From Chryseobacterium artocarpi (GTDB lineage Bacteria; Bacteroidota; Bacteroidia; Flavobacteriales; Weeksellaceae): 64,000 nt of DNA. A program made the translations under genes and the position numbers. The stretch covers positions 310,001-374,000 of the forward strand of contig NZ_MAYH01000045.1 of NCBI RefSeq assembly GCF_001684975.1. The letters are read 5' to 3'. This document shows, piece by piece, positions 33,527 to 41,485 of the stretch (positions are counted from its first letter, which is position 1; every line of letters begins with the position of its first letter). A model generated the notes under the pieces. That model saw only the letters and a list, made by a program, of their open reading frames with translations, was not told where the DNA came from and did not search any database.

Positions 33527-35068
33527 TTATATTTTAGAAAGTAAATTTCTGAAGTTAGTCTTCTCATCAATGATTCTTCTTAACTCTGAAACCGGAACTC
33601 TTTCCTGCTGCATCGTATCTCTGTCTCTGATGGTTACTGTGTGATCCGTCAATGAATCGTGATCTACCGTGATACAGTATGGAGTACCGATCGCATCCTG
33701 TCTTCTGTAACGTTTTCCGATCGCGTCTTTTTCTTCGTAGAATAAGTTGAAATCGTATTTCAGATCGTTGAAAATTTTCTCTGCATATTCTGCTAATCCG
33801 TCTTTCTTCATTAATGGAAGAATAGCAGCTTTAATTGGTGCTAAAGCTGGAGGTAAAGATAGTACTGTTCTTTCTGAACCGTCTTCCAATACTTCATCTT
33901 TCAGGCAGTGAGAGAAAATAGAAAGGAATAATCTGTCTAAACCTACAGAAGTTTCCACTACATAAGGTACATAGTTTTCATTTCTTTCAGGATCGAAGAA
34001 CTGTAGTTTTCTACCTGAGAATTTTTCGTGTGCTTTTAAGTCGAAATCTGTTCTTGAGTGAATCCCTTCCAATTCTTTGAAACCAAATGGGAAGTTGAAT
34101 TCAATATCAGCCGCAGCATTCGCATAGTGAGCTAATTTCTCATGATCATGGAATCTGTAGTTGTCATTACCTAAACCTAATGCTAAGTGCCAGTTCAGAC
34201 GTTTTTGCTTCCATTGCTCGTAGAATTCAAGTTCTGTACCCGGAGCTACAAAGAACTGCATTTCCATTTGCTCAAATTCACGCATTCTGAAGATAAACTG
34301 TCTTGCAACAATCTCGTTTCTGAATGCTTTACCAATCTGTGCAATACCGAAAGGAAGTCTGTGACGTGAAGTTTTCTGAACATTTAAATAGTTCACAAAA
34401 ATACCCTGAGCCGTTTCCGGTCTTAAGTAAAGATCCATTGCGCTGTCTGCAGAAGCTCCAAGCTTAGTTCCGAACATAAGGTTGAACTGTCTTACTTCCG
34501 TCCAGTTTTTAGAACCAGTATCAGGGTCAGCAATTTCAAGTTCTTCAATCAAAGCTTTAACATCAGCAAGATCTTCGTTTTCCAGAGATTTAGCCAATCT
34601 TGAAAGAATAGCCTCTCTTTTCGCTCTGTATTCTAAAATCTTTGGATTTGTAGCCACAAACTGATCTTTATCGAAAGCCTCTCCGAATCTCTTCGCAGCC
34701 TTTTCAATTTCTTTATTCTCTTTATCTTCAATTTTAGCACAATAATCTTCCACCAAAACGTCTGCTCTGAAACGCTTTTTAGAATCTTTATTGTCAATCA
34801 ATGGATCGTTGAAAGCGTCTACGTGACCCGATGCCTTCCATGTTGTAGGGTGCATAAGGATTGCCGAATCAATACCCACAATATTTTCGTTAAGCTGTAC
34901 CATAGCTTTCCACCAGTATTGTTTGATATTATTTTTAAGTTCAGCCCCGTTCTGTCCATAGTCATAAACAGCGGATAAACCATCATAGATCTCACTAGAA
35001 GGGAAAATAAACCCGTATTCTTTAGCGTGAGAAATTACTTTCTTGAAAACATCTTCTTGCTTTGCCAT
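33527..35068 (-). CDS. glyS: Glycyl-tRNA synthetase, homodimeric type
   Basis: 513 aa from MAKQEDVFKKVISH. The frame extends eight codons upstream, but the TATTTTTG -7 box at 35097-35090 overlaps that upstream ATG, so it is rejected. Class II motifs are present: motif 2 as FRNEIVARQFIFRMREFEQME and motif 3 near the end as ETSVGLDRLFLSIF. The KHR-like signature of the alpha-2 enzymes (HVDAFNDPLIDNK, SGHVD) is visible near the N-terminus. It charges tRNA-Gly. The C-terminal anticodon-binding domain follows from about residue 400. Confidence 0.96.
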   Translation of the reverse strand: MAKQEDVFKKVISHAKEYGFIFPSSEIYDGLSAVYDYGQNGAELKNNIKQYWWKAMVQLNENIVGIDSAILMHPTTWKASGHVDAFNDPLIDNKDSKKRFRADVLVEDYCAKIEDKENKEIEKAAKRFGEAFDKDQFVATNPKILEYRAKREAILSRLAKSLENEDLADVKALIEELEIADPDTGSKNWTEVRQFNLMFGTKLGASADSAMDLYLRPETAQGIFVNYLNVQKTSRHRLPFGIAQIGKAFRNEIVARQFIFRMREFEQMEMQFFVAPGTELEFYEQWKQKRLNWHLALGLGNDNYRFHDHEKLAHYANAAADIEFNFPFGFKELEGIHSRTDFDLKAHEKFSGRKLQFFDPERNENYVPYVVETSVGLDRLFLSIFSHCLKDEVLEDGSERTVLSLPPALAPIKAAILPLMKKDGLAEYAEKIFNDLKYDFNLFYEEKDAIGKRYRRQDAIGTPYCITVDHDSLTDHTVTIRDRDTMQQERVPVSELRRIIDEKTNFRNLLSKI

Positions 35069-35089
35069 AATTTTTTTACGTCTGAAATG

Positions 35090-35097
35090 CAAAAATA
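35090..35097 (-). promoter_or_regulatory. Putative -7 box of glyS
   Basis: The minus strand reads TATTTTTG, 22 nt upstream of the ATG at 35068. It decides against the longer reading frame. Confidence 0.5.
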
Positions 35098-35272
35098 TGA
35101 ATTTGGAATCAAAATCATGAGTTTCAATAAAAAAAGCAGTTAATAAACAGACAAATATTTACATTTTAATTTTACAAGAGCCGGGAACCTGCTTTTCACT
35201 ATATCTTTTGCTTGGCAAAAGGATGCCGTTACAATCAGGGCTAGATCAGTTGAAAATTTCTACTTTTGCACT

Positions 35273-35968
35273 ATGTTAGAAATTCTTTATCGTGACGAGC
35301 ATATAATTGGCATCAACAAACCCAGCGGATTACTGGTTCATAAATCTTTCTATGCGGGAGAAGCCGATACATACGCTATTCAGGAGTTGAAAAAACAAAT
35401 TGGGCAAAAAGTGTATCCTGTACATCGCTTAGATCGAAAAACTTCGGGTGTTCTGCTGTTTACGTTAGATAAAGATACCCTTAGAATAATGAGCGAACAG
35501 TTTTCATCACGAGAAGTAGAGAAGAAATATCTGGCAATTCTCCGTGGCTGGACAAAAGAAGAAGAAACGATTGATTATGACTTAATTAATGAGAATGAGG
35601 TCAAGCAAAATGCTGTTACTTACTATCGCCGTTTGCAGACTTCGGAGATCGATTTACCTTTTTTAAAACATCAGACTTCGAGATATTCTTTGGTAGAAGC
35701 CATTCCTGAAACTGGAAGATTTCATCAGCTAAGAAAACATTTTAAACATATTCTGCATCCTATTTTGGGGTGTAGAAAACACGGTTGTAACAAACAAAAT
35801 AAGTTATGGCTTCAAACATTTGAAATCAACAAAATGACGCTTCACGCTCATCAATTGATTTTTAATCATCCTGTATCTAACGAAAGAATTACGGTAAATG
35901 CTACTATAGATGAAGAATTTAAAAGAGTAGGAGATATTCTGAATTTTGATTTGAGCCAGTATTCTTAA
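35273..35968 (+). CDS. truC: RluA-family pseudouridine synthase (TruC-like)
   Basis: 231 aa. The catalytic Asp is D54 in HRLDRKTSGVLLF. The protein lacks the S4 domain found in RluC/RluD and starts directly with the catalytic fold, as in TruC, which modifies U65 of tRNAs. The Cys/His-rich GCRKHGCNK insertion is also typical of TruC. Assignment to TruC rather than another small RluA protein rests on length and this motif. Confidence 0.85.
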   Translation: MLEILYRDEHIIGINKPSGLLVHKSFYAGEADTYAIQELKKQIGQKVYPVHRLDRKTSGVLLFTLDKDTLRIMSEQFSSREVEKKYLAILRGWTKEEETIDYDLINENEVKQNAVTYYRRLQTSEIDLPFLKHQTSRYSLVEAIPETGRFHQLRKHFKHILHPILGCRKHGCNKQNKLWLQTFEINKMTLHAHQLIFNHPVSNERITVNATIDEEFKRVGDILNFDLSQYS

Positions 35969-35998
35969 TCGATAACGAAAAGAAAAAGCAAATCCTAA

Positions 35999-36031
35999 AT
36001 CCTTGTCAAGGTTTTAAACCTTGACAAGGAT
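35999..36031. repeat. Perfect palindrome, REP-like
   Basis: ATCCTTGTCAAGG and CCTTGACAAGGAT flank a TTTTAAA centre, giving a 13-bp perfect stem 31 nt past the truC stop. It is not followed by a clear T run, so a terminator role is uncertain. Its shape suggests a dispersed extragenic palindrome. Confidence 0.6.
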
Positions 36032-36107
36032 GGTGTTTCTATGTGCCTGAAAAGTATCCCATTTCGTTTAATGAATAGTGGTGGTATTTCTCTGTGCTTA
36101 TTGTTTT

Positions 36108-36234
36108 AACACAATGTTCGCAGAGTTTTTATGATTAAATGACTTTTATTTTTCGATCGCTGAGGCACTTCGTTCAGCAAAGATTGATAATGCGTACTTC
36201 GCTTAGTGAAACGCCCTTGCGAACCCAATGTTTT
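36108..36234. repeat. Degenerate element with imperfect terminal inverted repeats
   Basis: AACACAATGTTCGCAGAG (36108-36125) and CTTGCGAACCCAATGTTTT (36216-36234) are imperfect reverse complements. Between them are hairpin-rich words such as CACTTCGTTCAGCAAAG and TACTTCGCTTAGTGAAACG. This resembles the palindromic intergenic repeats frequent in flavobacteria. No transposase is present. Confidence 0.45.
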
Positions 36235-36381
36235 TAGGATGGTAATATTTCTTTGCGATGGTAGCGTTAAAAAATATCACTGATTTGTTGAATATATAGT
36301 TGTTTTCCAACTTATAGATACTATAGATCACACAATTTGATAAAATATCATAGGTTAATCTATCATTAATTTTAAAATGAG

Positions 36382-36389
36382 TAATTTTG
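36382..36389 (+). promoter_or_regulatory. Putative -7 box of pyrD
   Basis: TAATTTTG matches TAnnTTTG, 15 nt before the ATG. Confidence 0.55.
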
Positions 36390-36404
36390 TAAAACTTTTT
36401 TTCA

Positions 36405-37442
36405 ATGTACAAATCGCTCATTCGTCCGATTCTTTTCAAATTTGACCCTGAAGATGTTCATCACTTTACATTTTCAATGCTAAAGAATTTTGGATTTCTT
36501 ACTAAATTATTTTTCCCAAAACCTATTGAAGACAAACGTCTGGAAAGAGAAGTTTTCGGATTGAAATTTAAGAACCCTGTAGGACTTGCAGCAGGTTTCG
36601 ATAAAAATGCGACACTTTTTAATGAATTGGGAGATCTAGGGTTCGGATTTGTAGAAATTGGGACTGTGACACCAAGAGCTCAGGCTGGAAATCCTAAAAA
36701 GAGACTATTCCGCTTAATAGAAGATGGCGGAATTATCAATAGAATGGGATTCAATAATGATGGTCTTGAGGCAGCCATTGAAAAGCTGAAATCCAATAAA
36801 GGAAAAATAATCATCGGTGGAAACATCGGAAAAAATACAGATACAAAACCGGAAAACTATACCCAGGATTATCTGGATTGTTTTGAAGGACTTCATCCGC
36901 ATGTAGATTATTTTGTACTGAATGTAAGCTGCCCGAATGTGGGAAGCCATGCGAAATTGGAAGATGTAGAATACCTTCGTGAGCTGATCACTGAAGTAAA
37001 GAAAATCAATCAGTCGAAATCTGTACAGAAACCCATATTACTGAAAATTGCACCAGACCTTAATCATACTCAATTAGACGAGATTGTTGAGCTTATTGCA
37101 GAAACAAAAATTGATGGAGTAATCGTTTCCAATACTTCAGTAAACAGAGAAGGTCTGAAAACTTCAGCTGAAACATTAGCACAGATAGGAAACGGAGGAT
37201 TAAGCGGAAAACCGATTCGTGAGAGAAGTACAAAAATGATCAAATATCTTTCTGATAAAAGCAACAGAGCATTCCCGATCATTGGAGTAGGAGGAATTCA
37301 TTCTGCGAAAGATGCTATTGAAAAACTGGATGCCGGTGCAAGTCTGGTTCAGCTATATACCGGGTTTATTTATGAAGGTCCGGAATTGATCAATGAGATC
37401 AACAAAGAGATTCTAAAAAGAGCAAGCAGATTGCCAAGATAA
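36405..37442 (+). CDS. pyrD: Dihydroorotate dehydrogenase (quinone), class 2
   Basis: 345 aa, the length of membrane-associated class 2 enzymes, with the N-terminal helix that feeds quinone (MYKSLIRPILFKFDPEDVHHFTFSML). FMN-barrel motifs: NPVGLAAGFDKNA, GFGFVEIGTVTPRAQAGNPKKRLFRL and NVSCPNVGSH, whose Ser is the catalytic base typical of class 2, followed by GLSGKPIRERST. It oxidises dihydroorotate to orotate in pyrimidine synthesis. The gene is monocistronic with its own terminator. Confidence 0.97.
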   Translation: MYKSLIRPILFKFDPEDVHHFTFSMLKNFGFLTKLFFPKPIEDKRLEREVFGLKFKNPVGLAAGFDKNATLFNELGDLGFGFVEIGTVTPRAQAGNPKKRLFRLIEDGGIINRMGFNNDGLEAAIEKLKSNKGKIIIGGNIGKNTDTKPENYTQDYLDCFEGLHPHVDYFVLNVSCPNVGSHAKLEDVEYLRELITEVKKINQSKSVQKPILLKIAPDLNHTQLDEIVELIAETKIDGVIVSNTSVNREGLKTSAETLAQIGNGGLSGKPIRERSTKMIKYLSDKSNRAFPIIGVGGIHSAKDAIEKLDAGASLVQLYTGFIYEGPELINEINKEILKRASRLPR

Positions 37443-37447
37443 TATTG

Positions 37448-37472
37448 AGAGACCGTTTGGTCTCTTTTTTTG
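37448..37472 (+). terminator. Terminator of pyrD
   Basis: Stem AGAGACC/GGTCTCT with a GTTT loop, followed by a T run, 6 nt after the pyrD stop. Confidence 0.9.
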
Positions 37473-37475
37473 TTT

Positions 37476-37622
37476 TAGCCACTAATGCACGAATTTTCTT
37501 TGTTGTGCTTTTGTAAATTCACAAGGATATTCTGCTTCAAAGTGGTTACTTAAAAAGACTGTAATCAATTACGATCTATACTTTTAGAACACATAATAAA
37601 AATTTGTGCATCCGTGACAAAA
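37476..37622. repeat. Intergenic element with terminal inverted repeats
   Basis: GCCACTAATGCACGAATTTT (about 37478) and AAAATTTGTGCATCCGTGAC (about 37600) are reverse complements with 16 of 20 matches. The sequence CACGAATGCACGAAT is a familiar dispersed repeat in Bacteroidetes intergenic regions (from memory). About 145 bp, no coding capacity. Confidence 0.5.
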
Positions 37623-37636
37623 TAAAATGTAACTCA

Positions 37637-38527
37637 TTACTTTGACTTTACGATAGAAGAATTTTTAGTGTCAACTGTCAAAGTATAAGAAGGTGAAGAA
37701 TATGATTTTGGGACTTTAAACTGAAGAATATTTTGGTCTTTGGTTTTTACTTTTTGAGTTTCAAATATACCTTCCCGACAGCTTTCTGTTAGATATTCTT
37801 CATAGTTTTTATAATTCCAGTCTTTGGTAAAGTACAGCATTCTATATCCTTTTTCACCGTCACTGGCTCCGCACATGCCGCAGAAATTAAAATTGGAAAC
37901 CTCTTCAAAATACAGCAGAATTCTGTTTGCATTACTTCCTGATGTATATGAAATCAATTGATTTCCACCTGCCTTATTAATAATGTCATACGTATTGATC
38001 TTTTTATTATTTGGTAAGGTCAGATAATTGTTGTAACGATAAATCATATCATTACCGGTGAAAAGCTTTGCGGGATGTACTTTTTTATTCAGTTGAAAAT
38101 GACCGGAAATAATGTTTTCTTTGGATGAAGAGTGTTCAAAGATGAGAGATTCCTGAGGTGCTAATGTTTGTGCTATCTCATTAGTTTTTTCTATTTTTTG
38201 TCGGGATGTAATTTGTTGTTTGAAAATTTTCGAGTTTATTTTTTGCTTATTACCAAAGTTATATAAGGATAGATTTCCATAAAAATCATAGATTCCTGTT
38301 AATGGAATTTTCTTCTGATATTTGTCATAATAATACCATCCGTCTACATAATGCTGATACTGGTCACAATCTACAATTCCTGTATAATTAAGCATAATAG
38401 TAATAGGAACGCCTGCAATTTCTCCTTTAAAAGTCTGAGAAGAATCAGTCACAGCTTTTAATTCAATCTTTTGACTTTTCCCGAAAAAGAAAAAGGATAG
38501 GAAGAGAAGAACAAAAATTTTTTTCAT
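37637..38527 (-). CDS. Secreted hypothetical protein
   Basis: 296 aa with a signal peptide (MKKIFVLLFLSFFFFGKSQ). The rest is Tyr/Asn/Lys-rich with predicted beta strands: an N-terminal segment (FKGEIAGVPITIMLNYTG) and a Cys pair motif NFCGMCGASDGEKGYR at about residue 225. I recognise no named family. It is probably periplasmic or surface-exposed. It is the next gene after the DUF445 gene on the same strand, 25 nt away. Confidence 0.65.
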   Translation of the reverse strand: MKKIFVLLFLSFFFFGKSQKIELKAVTDSSQTFKGEIAGVPITIMLNYTGIVDCDQYQHYVDGWYYYDKYQKKIPLTGIYDFYGNLSLYNFGNKQKINSKIFKQQITSRQKIEKTNEIAQTLAPQESLIFEHSSSKENIISGHFQLNKKVHPAKLFTGNDMIYRYNNYLTLPNNKKINTYDIINKAGGNQLISYTSGSNANRILLYFEEVSNFNFCGMCGASDGEKGYRMLYFTKDWNYKNYEEYLTESCREGIFETQKVKTKDQNILQFKVPKSYSSPSYTLTVDTKNSSIVKSK

Positions 38528-38552
38528 GGTTGTGAAGTCGGTATTTTACTTT

Positions 38553-39797
38553 TTAGATGAAAAAATGAGCAATTGTGTAAATAATTAATCCAACCAAGCC
38601 ACCTACGAGAGTTCCGTTTACACGTATAAACTGTAGATCTTTTCCTACTTCCAGTTCCAGCTTTTCACTGAGTTCTTTTCCTTGCCAGTTGCCAACGGTG
38701 GTACTGATGAGGTTTCCGAATTGATGTGTATTTTTCAGGATATATTTGTAAGCCGTTACACGAACCCAATGATCAATTTTATTTTGAAGATTTTCATCTG
38801 TTTTTAAGTTTTGAGAAAACTCATTCAAATTTTTTGAGAGATAATTTTTGAGAGCAGAATGATCTTCCTGTAATTCTTTCATGAGTGTTTTCTTAATGGA
38901 AACCCAGATATCATTGGAATATTCATCAAGTTTATCATTTTTCAGAAGTCCATTTTTAATAGTTTTGAATTCTTCATCCCATTTAGGATCTTCCTTCAGA
39001 TCTATAGAAAACTCATGTATTTTTTGAGTAATTAATGCTCTTACTTCATGTTCCGGATTTTCCTCAATTTCTTTAAAAAAGTCTGACAGTCCATCGGCAA
39101 TCTTATCGGCAATCTTATTATCTACAAAAGATGGAATAAACGAGTAGCTTCCTTGCTTTACACGATCTTTGATCATCTCATCATTGGCGATAATATATTC
39201 CTTAATTTGTTTTGAGAGATTGGTAACGATTCTTTGATGGTCATTTTTTTCCAAAATATAATTGATTCCGTTTCCTACTACTTTATTAAGTTTAATGTCA
39301 TCGGTCATATCAGAAACTTTTTTACTGATAAACTGACTTACTGTAGAATCATCAAGTTTGTTGAGAATATCAAGAATGATGTCTGAAATATTTTTGATCA
39401 GAATCTCCTGACTTTTTTCCTTTCCAAGCCATTCTCCTACAAAATTGGAAATTTTAAGCTTTTGGATATAAGGACGAATATTTTGTGGCGAAAGGAAGTT
39501 ACTTACTACAAAACTTCCGAGATTATCACCAAGCCTTTGTTTACTGCTTTCAATCAGATTGGTATGAGGAATAGGAAGCCCGAGCGGATGACGGAATAAA
39601 GCGGTTACTGCAAACCAGTCTGCTAAAGCACCTACCATAGCTGCTTCTGCAAAAGCACGTACATAACCGATCCAATGAGAATCATTAGACTTCTGGAGAA
39701 TTGTCGTAACAATGAAAATAAGAGCCATCAGAACAAATAATCCTGTTGCAAATGCTTTGTATTTTCTGAGTTGTTTTCTTTTTGCTTCGTCATTCAT
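38553..39797 (-). CDS. DUF445 family membrane protein
   Basis: 414 aa from MNDEAKRKQLRKYKA. A -7 box TAAATTTG (39810-39803) lies just upstream and inside the longer frame to 39857, so the longer start is rejected. N-terminal membrane segments (ATGLFVLMALIFIVTTIL, and VGALADWFAVTALFRHPLGLPIPHTNLI, the DUF445 signature) are followed by a long amphipathic helical middle and a last membrane helix (GGLVGLIIYTIAHFF). DUF445 (YheB/YjiN-like) proteins have no established function. Confidence 0.85.
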   Translation of the reverse strand: MNDEAKRKQLRKYKAFATGLFVLMALIFIVTTILQKSNDSHWIGYVRAFAEAAMVGALADWFAVTALFRHPLGLPIPHTNLIESSKQRLGDNLGSFVVSNFLSPQNIRPYIQKLKISNFVGEWLGKEKSQEILIKNISDIILDILNKLDDSTVSQFISKKVSDMTDDIKLNKVVGNGINYILEKNDHQRIVTNLSKQIKEYIIANDEMIKDRVKQGSYSFIPSFVDNKIADKIADGLSDFFKEIEENPEHEVRALITQKIHEFSIDLKEDPKWDEEFKTIKNGLLKNDKLDEYSNDIWVSIKKTLMKELQEDHSALKNYLSKNLNEFSQNLKTDENLQNKIDHWVRVTAYKYILKNTHQFGNLISTTVGNWQGKELSEKLELEVGKDLQFIRVNGTLVGGLVGLIIYTIAHFFI

Positions 39798-39802
39798 ATT
39801 CT

Positions 39803-39810
39803 CAAATTTA
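39803..39810 (-). promoter_or_regulatory. Putative -7 box of the DUF445 gene
   Basis: The minus strand reads TAAATTTG and ends 6 nt before the chosen ATG, so the transcript would be leaderless or nearly so. Confidence 0.5.
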
Positions 39811-40031
39811 CTAAATTTGGTTATCAAATCATCCAATATTTGAACCACAATAACCACAAGAGTTTTATTTGAAACACTTTAGAGCAATTAAGGGAGTTTA
39901 ACATCACGTCTTATAAGTTCACATAAGATGAAAATAAATAATTTTCATAAACTAAATTGGACTTCTTAAACTTAAGTGTTTTCAATATGCTATCACTTTT
40001 GTGGTTAAGAAATAAATAATTAAAATTTGTG

Positions 40032-40559
40032 ATGAAATTTTTAGTTTCAATCATCATATTAATCTTTCTGCAGGCTTGTAAGCAGAAACAACAACCCATT
40101 AAAATTACTTCTATGGAAAATACAGATGCAAAAAATAATCCATACTATTCAAGAACTGATACCACAAAACTGAATGTTTCCAACGATGAATGGAAAAGAA
40201 TTCTTGCTCACGATCTTTATGCAATAGCAAGAGAAGCCGCTACTGAAAGGGCTTTTACCGGAAAATACAATGAATTTGATGAAGTGGGAGATTACTATTG
40301 TGCTGTTTGTGGAAACCATCTTTTCCGTTCTACCTCCAAATTTGCAAGCAGCTGTGGCTGGCCAAGTTTCTTTGAGGCAGATAAAGAGGGTGTTTATTAT
40401 AAAAGAGATCAAACCTACGGAATGGATAGGGTAGAAGTGCTTTGTAAGAGATGTGATTCTCATTTAGGGCATGTCTTTGATGACGGTCCAAAGCCTACTG
40501 GGCTGAGGTATTGCATGAATTCTGTGAGCCTTGAATTTGTGGGAGATTCACAAAAATAA
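40032..40559 (+). CDS. msrB: Lipoprotein peptide-methionine (R)-S-oxide reductase
   Basis: 175 aa from the ATG at 40032; the GTG one codon before is ignored. The N-terminus is a lipoprotein signal (IILIFLQAC lipobox). The MsrB domain covers about residues 45-170: zinc CxxC pairs in YYCAVCGNHLF and VLCKRCDSHLGHVF, the GWPSFFEA motif, and the catalytic Cys at C161 in GLRYCMNSVSL. It repairs oxidised methionine, here outside the cytoplasm. No msrA is fused or adjacent. Confidence 0.93.
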   Translation: MKFLVSIIILIFLQACKQKQQPIKITSMENTDAKNNPYYSRTDTTKLNVSNDEWKRILAHDLYAIAREAATERAFTGKYNEFDEVGDYYCAVCGNHLFRSTSKFASSCGWPSFFEADKEGVYYKRDQTYGMDRVEVLCKRCDSHLGHVFDDGPKPTGLRYCMNSVSLEFVGDSQK

Positions 40560-40649
40560 TGAGCTTTATTTCACAGAATCAGGACGTTAAAGTTTCTTAA
40601 ATTGAGTTAAACTTTGTGGAGTTATAACTCGTTGATAGCTATGTTTTTA

Positions 40650-40657
40650 TAATTTTG
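40650..40657 (+). promoter_or_regulatory. Putative -7 box of the L,D-transpeptidase gene
   Basis: TAATTTTG, 31 nt before the ATG. Confidence 0.5.
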
Positions 40658-40688
40658 CCCCACTAATTTGGAATTAATATATTATTGA

Positions 40689-41450
40689 ATGAAAGGATTT
40701 TACGGCGTATTAAGCCTTGTTTACATGGTGTCGACTTCATTCTATCTTTCTCCAAGAACGGTGGTAAAGAATGAAAATTTAAACACAACAAAAACCGAAA
40801 AAGTAGCTGAAACGAAATCTGAGAAGAATAAAGCAGCTGTTGCAGTTTCTTCATCAGAAGCATTATACCAATCAATTGAATTTGATCCGGAGCATGAACT
40901 TAATTATGAAGTTTTCTCTAAGGCATTAACGGGATTTGAAAATCTTAAAAAAGCAGGATTGCTTACCGATGAGTCGCATTTATTGACTATCTGCGATTTT
41001 TCTATGTCTTCTAATACAAAAAGACTTTGGGTAATTGATCTTAATGACAAAAAAGTACTGTTCAACTCATTGGTTGCGCACGGTAAAAATACAGGCGAAG
41101 AATTTGCTACGAATTTTTCTAACACGGAAAGTTCGCGGCAGAGCAGCATGGGATTTTATATCACAGATGCAACGTATCAGGGAGACAACGGATACTCATT
41201 AAGACTATTGGGAATGGATAAAGGATTCAATGATGCAGCGTATAGAAGAGCTATTGTAATGCATGGAGCAGATTATGTAAGTGATACATTTGCTACAATA
41301 CATAAGAGAATTGGAAGAAGTTGGGGATGCCCGGCAGTTCCCAGAGAATTATCACAATCCATGATCAATACAATAAAAGGGAGAAATTTACTTTTCATTT
41401 ATTATCCTGATCAAAATTACCTTTCCTCCTCGGAATGGTTAAAAGCATAA
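40689..41450 (+). CDS. Murein L,D-transpeptidase catalytic-domain family protein
   Basis: 253 aa with an N-terminal signal or anchor. The catalytic region carries IVMHGADYVSD and GRSWGCPAVPRELSQSMI. The Ser-x-Gly-Cys context is that of the L,D-transpeptidase nucleophile, with a His upstream (MHGADY). This branch (YkuD-like but shortened) is typical of Bacteroidetes and probably acts on peptidoglycan or lipoprotein linkage in the periplasm. Ends at a terminator shared with the convergent kinase gene. Confidence 0.85.
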   Translation: MKGFYGVLSLVYMVSTSFYLSPRTVVKNENLNTTKTEKVAETKSEKNKAAVAVSSSEALYQSIEFDPEHELNYEVFSKALTGFENLKKAGLLTDESHLLTICDFSMSSNTKRLWVIDLNDKKVLFNSLVAHGKNTGEEFATNFSNTESSRQSSMGFYITDATYQGDNGYSLRLLGMDKGFNDAAYRRAIVMHGADYVSDTFATIHKRIGRSWGCPAVPRELSQSMINTIKGRNLLFIYYPDQNYLSSSEWLKA

Positions 41451-41452
41451 GA

Positions 41453-41485
41453 AAAAGCAGTCTAATCAGACTGCTTTTTTATTTT
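41453..41485. terminator. Bidirectional terminator
   Basis: Stem AAAAGCAGTCT/AGACTGCTTTT with loop AATC and a T run; the histidine kinase stop codon (41466) lies in the stem, so it serves both convergent genes. Confidence 0.9.

Larger units (their letters stand above)
35969..36404. other. 436-nt gene-free region before pyrD
   Basis: Holds the palindrome at 35999, an imperfect inverted-repeat element at 36108-36234 and the pyrD -7 box at 36382. A leftward 78-aa frame at 36203-36439 overlaps the pyrD start and is not believable. Confidence 0.6.

Noticed and set aside
35999..36031. Terminator of truC
   Set aside because: The palindrome is strong but followed by GGTGTTTCT rather than a T run, so it is listed as a repeat.
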